Made by a program: the position numbers and the translations under genes. Shown here in pieces: positions 22,835 to 30,789 of a stretch of DNA of 41,107 nucleotides. Numbering within the stretch: the first letter of the stretch is position 1; every line of letters begins with the position of its first letter. Below the pieces are notes generated by a model that saw nothing but the letters and a program-made list of their open reading frames with translations, made no database searches and was not told the DNA's origin. Source of the stretch: Clostridia bacterium (GTDB lineage Bacteria; Bacillota; Clostridia; Oscillospirales; CAG-272); the NCBI GenBank assembly GCA_017452475.1, contig JAFTMJ010000005.1:1-41107 (forward strand). The letters are read 5' to 3'.

Positions 22835-23911
22835 TTACTTCCACATGAACTCATAAGGTATCAAAATAGAATACGATGCCTTATGGACAGATAAAGCAAA
22901 TAGCAATATGATTATTAGCATATAGAAAAACAGCTTTGTTCTTTTATTTTTTATGTTATCTATGGCGTTTGAAACCAGCACCATTTGAGCAAACATAAAG
23001 TAGTATGAAACTCTTTCTACTATGTTGCTTGCTGTATTTCTTAATGTATACATCATAGTGCAAAGGATAGCCATATAGATAAATGGGGCATAATCACCCT
23101 TTTTATTTCCAAAGTTATAGAACAATATTCCGAACAGTATAATGGAAATGTGAATTAGAATTGTAATTAATCTTGAAGACTCTTCTTTGACAGCTCCAAG
23201 CACAAGTTCTTCATTCATTAACTCGTTCATCAAGTCAAACAATCTTGGAAGAAGGGCTATTCCAATTGCACTTCCGGCAACAAATGCCACACCTCCGTAA
23301 AAATTCAGCTTGAAAAACCTTATAATGTACGCAATCGCAAAAACAATAGCGCTTGCGTGGAAAGTCATAGCCAACGCAATAATCACAGCAAACCAAATGA
23401 TTTTCTTCTTTTTTGCCATTTCGTATGCATAAAGGCAAATACACATAGCTATTGCTTGTCTCATTCCCTGAACCATAAAGTTAAACAAGCCTAATGAGTT
23501 GAAAACAACAAACGGTAGTATAACATCCTTGCAGTTCTTTTTTACAAACAAAGAAACCGATACAGCAAAGAAAATTCCGCTAAATATAAATGTAAATTGC
23601 GGATCCGGAAATACTCTTGACAACACAAAATTGGACATCAAGAATCCGCCTTCCAAGTCAGCGTTATCCATGTAATTTACAAAGTCTTGGAAATCCATTT
23701 TGCTTATGCGTTCCCACAAATCATAGTATAGCTTAGAGTCGCCCGAGCCGTTACTGTAATGCCTCAAGCCCACCATAAGCGCCATTATGATGCCGCACAA
23801 CACAATGCACCAATTTCTGTTTTTTTCGTCCGTCATTGGATCTCTGGAAAACAGGCGGACTACTCCTGCCACGAGCACTGGTGATATTACATATAATAGA
23901 TAAACTGTCAT
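22835..23911 (-). CDS. EpsG-like polysaccharide polymerase (Wzy-type)
   Basis: An integral membrane protein of 358 residues with about ten hydrophobic segments, matching the EpsG family. It carries GLRHYSNGSGDSKLYYDLWE (about 48-67), typical of the family's first large loop, and later GMRQAIAMCICLYA (149-162). It is the likely polymerase joining repeat units outside the membrane. The ATG overlaps the preceding glycosyltransferase stop by four bases. Confidence 0.85.
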   Translation of the reverse strand: MTVYLLYVISPVLVAGVVRLFSRDPMTDEKNRNWCIVLCGIIMALMVGLRHYSNGSGDSKLYYDLWERISKMDFQDFVNYMDNADLEGGFLMSNFVLSRVFPDPQFTFIFSGIFFAVSVSLFVKKNCKDVILPFVVFNSLGLFNFMVQGMRQAIAMCICLYAYEMAKKKKIIWFAVIIALAMTFHASAIVFAIAYIIRFFKLNFYGGVAFVAGSAIGIALLPRLFDLMNELMNEELVLGAVKEESSRLITILIHISIILFGILFYNFGNKKGDYAPFIYMAILCTMMYTLRNTASNIVERVSYYFMFAQMVLVSNAIDNIKNKRTKLFFYMLIIILLFALSVHKASYSILIPYEFMWK

Positions 23912-25116
23912 TTGTCTCTTTCTCTTTCCGTGAATTTATATAGGTTGACATACTCTTCATATCGCTTGTACATATCAAAGCCCTTTGCCCTCTCTATGCA
24001 CGCTTCCCTTAAATACAGACAGTCAACACACGCTCTCCTAATTTCTTGCTGTAACGCATCAATATCATCAACATCAACTGCGCTTCCGCAGGTACTGTCA
24101 ATGATTTCCGGGCTTCCGCCTGTTTTGAAGGTTACAACAGGAGTGCCGCAAGCAAGTGCCTCCATATTAACGGTTGGATAGTTTTCCTCCCTAGTAGGGT
24201 TAACAAACACATCCGCCATTGAATATATTTCTGCAAGCTCCCTTTGATTTTGAGTTCTGTGAATTGAAATAATGCTATCTGGTAGCTGCTTGTCCACCTT
24301 CTCGTCAGTTCCAACCAATACAATTTGATAATCCTGCGGTAAGCACTTACTAAGCTCAACAAACACATCTAAGCCCTTTCTGTATCCCCATCCTGAGGCT
24401 ACGCCAAGAACTATCTTTTTGTTTTGCAAATTATACTTCTCTCTAAAATCGCTTCCCAAAGGTTTAAAAACACTAAGATCTATCCCGTTATTAATTACCT
24501 TAACAGGATACTCCTTCAAAAAAGATTGCTTAACTAAATCAGCAAGCCACTGAGATGGCGTCACTATTGTTAAATCCTTAACTCCTGTAAGCCACTCTTT
24601 TTTGAGCTTCCACATTTTTTTGGTTCTATCAACAAAAGTATAAGGATAAAGACGGTATCTTGGGCAGCTATAGCATCCTGTTTTCCACTTTTCACATTTT
24701 TCAACAGTAAAGTGAGAGCATTGTGCTGTAAAGCCCCAACAGTCGTGCAAGGTCCACACCGTGCGAATGTTATTTTTCTTTATGTAGTCAAAAAGCATTG
24801 GCACGTTAATGTACCAGCCGTGTAAATTATGAAGATGAATCACATCCGGCTTTATTTCATCTAATCTTTTTAAAAGCCTTCTTGTACCACCCTTTGTTCC
24901 CTTTCCGCTAATTCCGGTAAAAACACTAATTATCCTGTGAATGAGGTTTTCCTGTCGCGTGGAAAAAAACTGGTGTCCTTTTGGAACCGGTCCATCTTTT
25001 TCTGCAGAAAAAGTATACACTTCATTTCCATTTTGTCTAAGCACCTCAGCAGTGCCAAGCATCACCTTGCCTGTACTGCCGCGGTGCGTAGCATTTATTT
25101 CCACAACCCTTATCAT
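23908..25116 (-). CDS. Glycosyltransferase family 4
   Basis: A GT-B glycosyltransferase of 402 residues. The N-terminal part (MIRVVEINATHRGSTGKVML, later VIHLHNLHGWYINV) and the C-terminal nucleotide-sugar site (FVNPTREENYPTVNMEALAC followed by GTPVV, an E-x7-E pattern) are typical. A block of Trp/Cys residues (HDCWGFTAQCSHFTVEKCEK) is characteristic of a WcaC/colanic-acid-like subgroup. It probably transfers a retaining linkage onto the lipid-linked precursor at the cytoplasmic face. It overlaps the polymerase gene by four bases. Confidence 0.88.
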   Translation of the reverse strand: MIRVVEINATHRGSTGKVMLGTAEVLRQNGNEVYTFSAEKDGPVPKGHQFFSTRQENLIHRIISVFTGISGKGTKGGTRRLLKRLDEIKPDVIHLHNLHGWYINVPMLFDYIKKNNIRTVWTLHDCWGFTAQCSHFTVEKCEKWKTGCYSCPRYRLYPYTFVDRTKKMWKLKKEWLTGVKDLTIVTPSQWLADLVKQSFLKEYPVKVINNGIDLSVFKPLGSDFREKYNLQNKKIVLGVASGWGYRKGLDVFVELSKCLPQDYQIVLVGTDEKVDKQLPDSIISIHRTQNQRELAEIYSMADVFVNPTREENYPTVNMEALACGTPVVTFKTGGSPEIIDSTCGSAVDVDDIDALQQEIRRACVDCLYLREACIERAKGFDMYKRYEEYVNLYKFTERERDK

Positions 25117-25132
25117 TTCTTCACCTTATAAA

Positions 25133-26107
25133 TTACTTTACCTTAATTTTTCTATAAATATTTCTTGCCACATTTCTAAGGGAACCACCGACCCACTTAG
25201 TTCCACAGCTTATTGGCAAAGTTACATAATATTGGAACCAATTAGTGCTTTCTCTTAAATATTTTTCTTTTACATACTTGGATGCTTCCTTCATATGGCG
25301 ATAAATCAAGCCCTTATAAAACTTAACCATCACCTTGTCTTTGCTGTCAATTTCCATATTTGCAAGGTTATCCGCTATGGAAATATGCAACTCATTCAAT
25401 TCTTTATCGAAAAGGTTTACCTTGGTTTTTCCCACCTGTTGCTTGTGGGATCTGTTTCTTACTAACCTTTCGTTAGTCATACAGTAAAACTCATATCCGT
25501 TGAAAAGAAGTCTATACCAATACTCCACATCGGAAACAGTTCTTATGTCTTCTCTGAAGCCGCCAACCGCTTCAATACAACTCCTTGGCAACAAGAATGC
25601 GCACCCTGAAAGACGATAGTTATAAACATTGTTTATTATGGTTTCAATCGGCTTTTCATATTCCTTTACACCGCTATAGTCCGGAACTCTTATTGTGTTG
25701 CCGTCCTTATCTATAGACTCTGTTGCACAGCGGACGGTTATCTTGTTCAAATCAATATTCGGATTTTCTTCTATAAGCTTATTGATAAACAAAACCTGCT
25801 TTTCAATTTTTTCAGGATAATATAAATCATCGTGAGAAAGCCATGAAAACCATTCTCCACTCATTTTTTCAAACGCGAAATTAAGCGCAGAGGAAACGCC
25901 ACCGTTTTCCTTTAAAAAATACCTAATTTTATCTCCATAGGAAAGCGCTATTCTTTCACTGGCTCCGTCATCCTTAGAGCCATCGTTAACCACAATAATT
26001 TCACAATTTTTATATGTCTGTGCAAGTGCGGCATCTATTGCCTGTGCTACGTAATTGCTACCGTTGTAAACCGGTATTATGATGGTAACCTTGGGTTGAT
26101 AATTCAT
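25133..26107 (-). CDS. Glycosyltransferase family 2
   Basis: A GT-A glycosyltransferase of 324 residues. The family start VTIIIPVYNGSNYVAQAIDA, the nucleotide site IVVNDGSKDDG, and the metal-binding WFSWLSHDDLYYPEKIEKQV (D-D) are clear. The middle segment GCAFLLPRSCIEAVGGFRED fits the acceptor region. It overlaps the cytidylyltransferase gene by four bases (ATGA), tying it to the CDP-activated group made there or to the following sugar step. Confidence 0.9.
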   Translation of the reverse strand: MNYQPKVTIIIPVYNGSNYVAQAIDAALAQTYKNCEIIVVNDGSKDDGASERIALSYGDKIRYFLKENGGVSSALNFAFEKMSGEWFSWLSHDDLYYPEKIEKQVLFINKLIEENPNIDLNKITVRCATESIDKDGNTIRVPDYSGVKEYEKPIETIINNVYNYRLSGCAFLLPRSCIEAVGGFREDIRTVSDVEYWYRLLFNGYEFYCMTNERLVRNRSHKQQVGKTKVNLFDKELNELHISIADNLANMEIDSKDKVMVKFYKGLIYRHMKEASKYVKEKYLRESTNWFQYYVTLPISCGTKWVGGSLRNVARNIYRKIKVK

Positions 26108-26520
26108 TTTTTCTCTCCATTAAGTTTTTCTCTTAAAATAGTTGACGATATTCCGTCCGTGTGGTCAAGGTAGACAATTTCCACGCCAATTGGAGCAAAT
26201 TGCGCCTCAAAGTGCTTCCAAGCATCTGTGCCCTTCCAGTCAGAACCTACAAACATTTTATCAAATCTGTACTTTTCCCAAGCATTGAATTTGTTTTTAT
26301 CGCATTGAGGTACAACCTTATCCACGTATTTTATCGCTTCAACTATTGCGCACCTTTCCTCAAAAGGAATAATCGGAGTCTTGCTCTTATCGTGCTGAAC
26401 CAGCTCGTCTGTGCTAACGCCCACAATCAAATAATCGCACTGCTCCTTAGCGCGTTTCAAAATATTTAAATGTCCAATATGAAACATATCGAACACTCCG
26501 GTAGTGTATCCAACAACCAT
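26104..26520 (-). CDS. Cytidylyltransferase (glycerol-3-phosphate type, TagD-like)
   Basis: A 138-residue nucleotidyltransferase making a CDP-activated alcohol from CTP. It has HIGH (14-17) within GVFDMFHIGHLNILKRAKEQ and the C-terminal DGISSTILR, equivalent to the RTEGISTT signature of glycerol-3-phosphate cytidylyltransferases. The start at 26520 is chosen over 26574 because GAGGAAAA precedes it, it lies one base after the upstream stop, and the family begins there. It stands beside a CDP-alcohol transferase, so the two probably form a pair that makes and uses a CDP-alcohol. CDP-glycerol is the best guess for the product. Confidence 0.85.
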   Translation of the reverse strand: MVVGYTTGVFDMFHIGHLNILKRAKEQCDYLIVGVSTDELVQHDKSKTPIIPFEERCAIVEAIKYVDKVVPQCDKNKFNAWEKYRFDKMFVGSDWKGTDAWKHFEAQFAPIGVEIVYLDHTDGISSTILREKLNGEKK

Positions 26521-26521
26521 T

Positions 26522-27328
26522 TTAATTTTCCTCTTTTTCAATATTTTGAAGCTTGTCCTGCGCTTCCTTTTCAAATCCTGTTGCTCTTCTGCAATAAAGG
26601 ACTATTATGGCAAAGAACGAAAGCAAATAATACGCAGTGTAAACTATGAGCATAATATCAAAGGTATTTGTGAACAATGCAACAAACAGCCAAGGCATAA
26701 ACAAGCCTGCTACGCCAAAATTCTTGTCTATCCATTCTCTAATGTATGCGAAGCTTCTCTTGTTCTCAGTATCCTTTAATGTTATGTCCTCAAGCTCGCC
26801 AAGCTCCTTCTTTGCCACAAAGAAGCAAGTAAGATATTTTTGATGAATAATGCGTGTATACAAATTAACCATTGCGCCAACAGCTGCTATCAAAATGAAC
26901 ACAAAGCGATATTCACTGCCAATATAATCCACCAAAAATGATGTATGATACGCCGCCATTCCAAGTCCTATTGTTGTGAAAGCAAAGGGACCGTATCCTG
27001 CAATTGCATCATAAAAATCTCCCATAAAGGATCTCTGCTTTTTGCACCTTGCAATGTTTCCGTCTACGCAATCCAACACAAGCCAAAGGTTTGTAAGAAT
27101 AACGCCTGCAAGCATACACCAAAAGTTATTAATGCAAAGAAGCGTAGCTCCTGCAAAAATAACCGCCCAAGACAGCAATGACACCATATTTGCTGTCCAG
27201 CCTGTGTTTATAAATAGATAAGTGAATGGGAAGGATAGCTTTCTAATAAACAGCCTTACCCAAAGCGAACTTCTGCCGTTTTTCTTTTTCGGCAGGGAGT
27301 CAACAATATATTTAAAAGAGTACTTCAT
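26522..27328 (-). CDS. CDP-alcohol phosphatidyltransferase family protein
   Basis: An integral membrane enzyme of 268 residues with about six membrane segments. The family signature D-x2-D-G-x2-A-R-x8-G-x3-D-x3-D is seen as D86-CV-D89-G90-NI-A93-R94, G103, D107, but the last position is G111 in place of the fourth Asp, the proposed base. The coding sequence there is unambiguous (GCAGGATACGG). The start at 27328 is selected by AGGAG six bases upstream; the ATG at 27352 overlaps the previous gene. It likely transfers a phospho-alcohol from a CDP donor made by the neighbouring cytidylyltransferase, onto a lipid or glycan. Confidence 0.8.
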   Translation of the reverse strand: MKYSFKYIVDSLPKKKNGRSSLWVRLFIRKLSFPFTYLFINTGWTANMVSLLSWAVIFAGATLLCINNFWCMLAGVILTNLWLVLDCVDGNIARCKKQRSFMGDFYDAIAGYGPFAFTTIGLGMAAYHTSFLVDYIGSEYRFVFILIAAVGAMVNLYTRIIHQKYLTCFFVAKKELGELEDITLKDTENKRSFAYIREWIDKNFGVAGLFMPWLFVALFTNTFDIMLIVYTAYYLLSFFAIIVLYCRRATGFEKEAQDKLQNIEKEEN

Positions 27329-27329
27329 T

Positions 27330-28499
27330 TCATTCTCCTGTCTTTTTATCACTCAAAATTTCTAAATAAATATTCTGCATTACCTTGAGCGCGTTTGATA
27401 TTTCAAACGGCTCCACTGCCTTAAGGCAGGCGTCCCTCATGCTTTCGCGAAGCTCCTTGCTTGATGAAAGCTTATCAATTGCATCGGCAAAGCCATCTAC
27501 ATCGTTGGGTGGCAACGCATAGCCTGTTTCGCCGTCGATAACATAATCAAGTATTCCATGCACGTTAGAGGATACAAGCGGTACTCCTGCCGCCATTGCC
27601 TCAACTCCAGCCAAGCCAAGCCCTTCTATTTTAGATGGGAACGCGCTTATATCCGCCGTGTTGCAAAGCTCAGGAATATCCCTTCTAAAGCCTAAAAACT
27701 TTACATTGTCACCAATTCCAAGCTCCTTTGCCAAGGTCTCGAGATGCTCCTTGAGTGGCCCCTTGCCACAGATAACATAGTAAATATCCTTCCTTTGAAG
27801 CTTACCCAACGCCCTTATGATTACCTCATGATTCTTTCTGTCAATCATTTCACCAATTGACAAAAGCATAACCGCATCTCGAGGCACACCTATGCTTTCC
27901 TTGTACGCTTCCTTGTCAACAACAACATTTTTGATTTTATTTATATCCACACCAACACTCGGGATATATCTTGTATTCTTTGCGTGGAACTTTTGCGTCC
28001 TCTGATAGTCCTCTTTGTTGATCGTAACAATGTAGTCACAGTGGCGAGACAAAAACTTTTCTATGGGATAATAAATCAGCCAATTCTTCTTTGAGGATGC
28101 ATTGTGAAAATGGAAGCCGTGGCAGGTGTACATAACAACACTGCCCTTTTTCCTTGCCTTTTTAGCTGCCAGCCTTGTCATCATTGACGCAGCAGGGGTA
28201 TGACAATGAATCAAATCAAAGCTATTTTCGTTAATAATTTGCTTCAACTGCTTGTATGCCGCTTTGTTCTTTGGGCTAAGCGGATTTCGCTCAAAATGAA
28301 TATTGTGAATAACCACGCCATCGTTCTTGAGCTTTTCAATGTAATCTCTTGTCCTGCCTTCGTCTGTATCCTCGGTGTAATCAAAGTTACACGCAATATG
28401 AACATCACAGCCAAGGTCTTTTTTCAAAAAATCAACATTTTCCTTGTTGAACCATTCGATAAAGGAAACTACACTGGCAACAATTAATACGCTTTTCAA
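27330..28499 (-). CDS. Glycosyltransferase family 4
   Basis: A GT-B glycosyltransferase of 389 residues starting with TTG behind AGGAGATTGAG. The N-terminal half has LKKDLGCDVHIACNFDY and LIHCHTPAASMMTRLAAKKA; the C-terminal nucleotide-sugar site is ISAFPSKIEGLGLAGVEAMA followed by AGVPLV. This order resembles EpsD/PglA-like enzymes that act early, on the undecaprenyl-linked first sugar. It lies 13 bases after the initiating transferase gene, fitting the second sugar addition. Its stop overlaps the GAATGA upstream of the next gene's start. Confidence 0.88.
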   Translation of the reverse strand: MKSVLIVASVVSFIEWFNKENVDFLKKDLGCDVHIACNFDYTEDTDEGRTRDYIEKLKNDGVVIHNIHFERNPLSPKNKAAYKQLKQIINENSFDLIHCHTPAASMMTRLAAKKARKKGSVVMYTCHGFHFHNASSKKNWLIYYPIEKFLSRHCDYIVTINKEDYQRTQKFHAKNTRYIPSVGVDINKIKNVVVDKEAYKESIGVPRDAVMLLSIGEMIDRKNHEVIIRALGKLQRKDIYYVICGKGPLKEHLETLAKELGIGDNVKFLGFRRDIPELCNTADISAFPSKIEGLGLAGVEAMAAGVPLVSSNVHGILDYVIDGETGYALPPNDVDGFADAIDKLSSSKELRESMRDACLKAVEPFEISNALKVMQNIYLEILSDKKTGE

Positions 28500-28512
28500 C
28501 TCAATCTCCTAT

Positions 28513-29286
28513 CTAACCAACTAATAATTCCTTAGCTTCCGCTTGAAGCTCGTTGTATTTTTCGTCTGTAACCTCGCCCTTGGATAGCAAATAGTCGCCA
28601 AGGTCGGTGGCGGTAGCCTCACCCTCCTCGGTGATGCCGTCGCGCTTGAACACCTTAAAAACGGTCATAAAAATAATGCCCACATCACTCCAAAGTCCGA
28701 TTTTCTTTATGTATTTCAAATCGTATTCAAACTTTTGCTCCCAACTCATATTGTTTCTGCCGCTACACTGTGCCAAGCCTGTAAGACCCGGGCTGACTGT
28801 ATGGCGCTTTCTTTGCTCCTCGGTCATAAACACCATATCGCGCACAAGCTGAGGTCTTGGACCTACGATTGACATGTTGCCAATGAAGATGTTAATAAGC
28901 TCGGGGAGCTCGTCGAGGGAGGTGGAGCGCAAGAATTTGCCGTATTTGGTTAAGCGGACGTCGTCGGGCAAAAGGTTTCCGTTTTCATCCTTCTCGTTTG
29001 TCATTGTGCGGAACTTAATAAGCTTAAAGATCTTTTCGTTTTTGCCCGGGCGTTGTTGCGTAAAGAAGGGGTTGCCCTTCATATTGATGGCGCCCACAAT
29101 TATCAAAATGAGCAAAATCGGGGAAAGCACCAAAAGCGCCAAGCCGCTTAAGAAAATATCGTAAAATCGCTTAAAAAACTGCCTGTATAACAAGGTGGAA
29201 AGAAGAATAAGCACGGCTACTGCCGCTATGCAAATTATCAAAATTCCCCACCAGGTTGTTACTAAGTTATGTAAAAATTGTTCCAT
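28513..29286 (-). CDS. Initiating phosphoglycosyl transferase (sugar transferase)
   Basis: The priming enzyme (PF02397), 257 residues, which moves a phospho-sugar from a UDP donor to undecaprenyl phosphate. An extra N-terminal membrane helix (about 10-35) precedes the family core: KRFYDIFLSGLALLVLSPIL, FTQQRPGKNEKIFKLIKFRT, LRSTSLDELPELINIFIGNM, SIVGPRPQ, then PGLTGLAQCSGRNNMSWEQK. The catalytic Asp-Glu pair is in SLDELPEL. The C-terminus carries an acidic tail of about 40 residues. It overlaps the aminotransferase by one base (TAATG). An amino-sugar such as diNAcBac may be the substrate given the DegT neighbour, but no dehydratase or acetyltransferase is present here. Confidence 0.92.
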   Translation of the reverse strand: MEQFLHNLVTTWWGILIICIAAVAVLILLSTLLYRQFFKRFYDIFLSGLALLVLSPILLILIIVGAINMKGNPFFTQQRPGKNEKIFKLIKFRTMTNEKDENGNLLPDDVRLTKYGKFLRSTSLDELPELINIFIGNMSIVGPRPQLVRDMVFMTEEQRKRHTVSPGLTGLAQCSGRNNMSWEQKFEYDLKYIKKIGLWSDVGIIFMTVFKVFKRDGITEEGEATATDLGDYLLSKGEVTDEKYNELQAEAKELLVG

Positions 29287-30428
29287 TATCTAAAGCATTC
29301 CTTTATTACTTCAATTACAAAATTCTGTTCTTCCACGGTCATCTTAATATCAGATGGCAAGCAAATGCCTCTTGCAAATATGTCTTCATCAACAGGCTTA
29401 TCATAAGCGCTGATGAAGTCGTTGTCATTAAATACCGGTTGCATATGCATCGGTTTCCAAATAGGTCTTGTTTCGATATTGGCTTCGTTGAGCTTTTCAG
29501 CAAGCTCCATGGGACCCATATCCACGCCCTCATCAATGGTTAAGCAGGAAAGCCAGAAGTTAGGCACAGTATCTTCAAGATAAGGGTTCATTTTAACGGG
29601 TACACCCTTTAAGCCTTCAACATATCTTCTGTATATCGCCTCCTTTTTCTCTCTGTGCTCATCAAGATGCAAAAGCTGACCTCTGCCAATACCCGCAACT
29701 ACATTCGACATACGGTAGTTATAGCCTATTTCCTCATGCTGATACCAAGGGAATGGCTCCCTTGACTGAGTAGCCCAGAAAAACGCCTTTTTCCTTGCTT
29801 CCTCGGTATCGGTAATAAGCATACCGCCGCCGGATGTTGTAATGATTTTATTTCCGTTAAAGCTGATTGCGTTGTATTTACCGAATGTACCTGTCTGTCT
29901 GCCCTTGTATGTAGCGGAAAGAGATTCTGCTGCGTCCTCAATAAGAATTGCGCCGTGCTTTTCGCATATAGCCATTATCTCATCCATTTTACTTGGAGTA
30001 CCGTACAAATGGGCAATAACTACAAACTTTGTGTCAGGGTATTTTTCAAATGCCTTTTCAAGCGCAACAGGGTCCATATTCCAGGAGTCGGGCTCGGAGT
30101 CGATAAACACCTGCACACCGCCCTCATATGACACAGGGTTAACGGTTGCCGCAAAGGTCATATCGGAGCAGAAAACCCTGTCTCCCCTCTTCATTCCCGC
30201 TAGCTTCATAGCCAAGTGGAGCGCAGATGTGCCTGAGCAAAGCGCCAAGGTGTGATATGGACTTTCTATGCCCACGTTGAGATAGGCGTCCATCTCCTTT
30301 TCAAAATTGTCACAGTTGAAGCCAAGGGGCGCAATCCAGTTTTTGTCAAATGCCTCTTGAACAAATTTCATTTCCTCCCCGTGCATAGTAGGGGTTGGCA
30401 AGCTTATTCTTTTTTCAGACCTTTTCAT
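29286..30428 (-). CDS. DegT/DnrJ/EryC1/StrS-type sugar aminotransferase
   Basis: A PLP-dependent aminotransferase of 380 residues acting on a nucleotide keto-sugar. The PLP lysine is K194 in SFNGNKIITTSGGGML, and E164-D165 (ILIEDAAESL) binds the cofactor ring. The C-terminus matches PglE/PseC-like enzymes (NIETRPIWKPMHMQPVF). It is the first gene of the polysaccharide operon, preceded by AGGAGAAAAG and a promoter at 30492. The amino donor and sugar are unknown; UDP-4-keto-6-deoxy sugars are usual substrates. Confidence 0.9.
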   Translation of the reverse strand: MKRSEKRISLPTPTMHGEEMKFVQEAFDKNWIAPLGFNCDNFEKEMDAYLNVGIESPYHTLALCSGTSALHLAMKLAGMKRGDRVFCSDMTFAATVNPVSYEGGVQVFIDSEPDSWNMDPVALEKAFEKYPDTKFVVIAHLYGTPSKMDEIMAICEKHGAILIEDAAESLSATYKGRQTGTFGKYNAISFNGNKIITTSGGGMLITDTEEARKKAFFWATQSREPFPWYQHEEIGYNYRMSNVVAGIGRGQLLHLDEHREKKEAIYRRYVEGLKGVPVKMNPYLEDTVPNFWLSCLTIDEGVDMGPMELAEKLNEANIETRPIWKPMHMQPVFNDNDFISAYDKPVDEDIFARGICLPSDIKMTVEEQNFVIEVIKECFR

Positions 30429-30491
30429 ATTCTTTTCTCCTAAGAGTTTTAATTAAGTGTTATCGAAACAGTTCACAAATGTTCAGTTTAT

Positions 30492-30520
30492 ATCATAGCA
30501 CATTTATGATATAAAATCAA
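30492..30520 (-). promoter_or_regulatory. Promoter of the polysaccharide operon
   Basis: On the minus strand TTGATT, 17 bases, TATGAT; the aminotransferase start is about 64 bases past the -10 box. A second TATAAT-like stretch upstream (around 30530-30545) lacks a good -35. Confidence 0.6.
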
Positions 30521-30740
30521 TATATTTTATATAATTTAATATTATAAAGAAGGATTTTATCGAAATGTTACAATTGTAAAATTAATTTTAACTAAAAATT
30601 AAACCGTTTGTGTGGCGGTTTTGTTGCAGGGGGTGTGAAATATTTATTTTTTTGAGGCTTTTGGGTGTGTTTACCGTTGCAGGGTGTTTTTTGGGGGAGC
30701 TTCAGATGGTGTGGCGGTGTGAGGCAGGCAATTTTGGCGC
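30521..30740. other. Gene-free spacer, G/T-rich on the plus strand in its right half
   Basis: The left part (to about 30600) is A/T-rich promoter sequence. The right part is strongly G/T-rich on the plus strand, with a small hairpin (AAACCG 30601-30606 with CGGTTT 30616-30621) and two related tracts containing GTTGCAGGG. An open frame on the plus strand here has a Cys/Phe/Trp-rich translation and overlaps the glnN gene, so it is not taken as a gene. I see no RNA gene. Confidence 0.4.
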
Positions 30741-30787
30741 AAAAAAGACACTCCCTTGGGGATTTCCTCGGGGGAGTGTCTGTTTTT
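30741..30787 (-). terminator. Terminator of the glutamine synthetase gene
   Basis: GACACTCCC (30747-30755) pairs with GGGAGTGTC (30772-30780); read leftwards the stem is followed by a run of T. It lies directly after the glnN stop. Confidence 0.8.
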
Positions 30788-30789
30788 TG

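Noticed and set aside
26104..26520. Phosphonate-type cytidylyltransferase acting with the ThDP enzyme as a phosphonate pathway
   Set aside because: No phosphoenolpyruvate mutase gene is in the operon, and the ThDP enzyme resembles MenD more than phosphonopyruvate decarboxylase.
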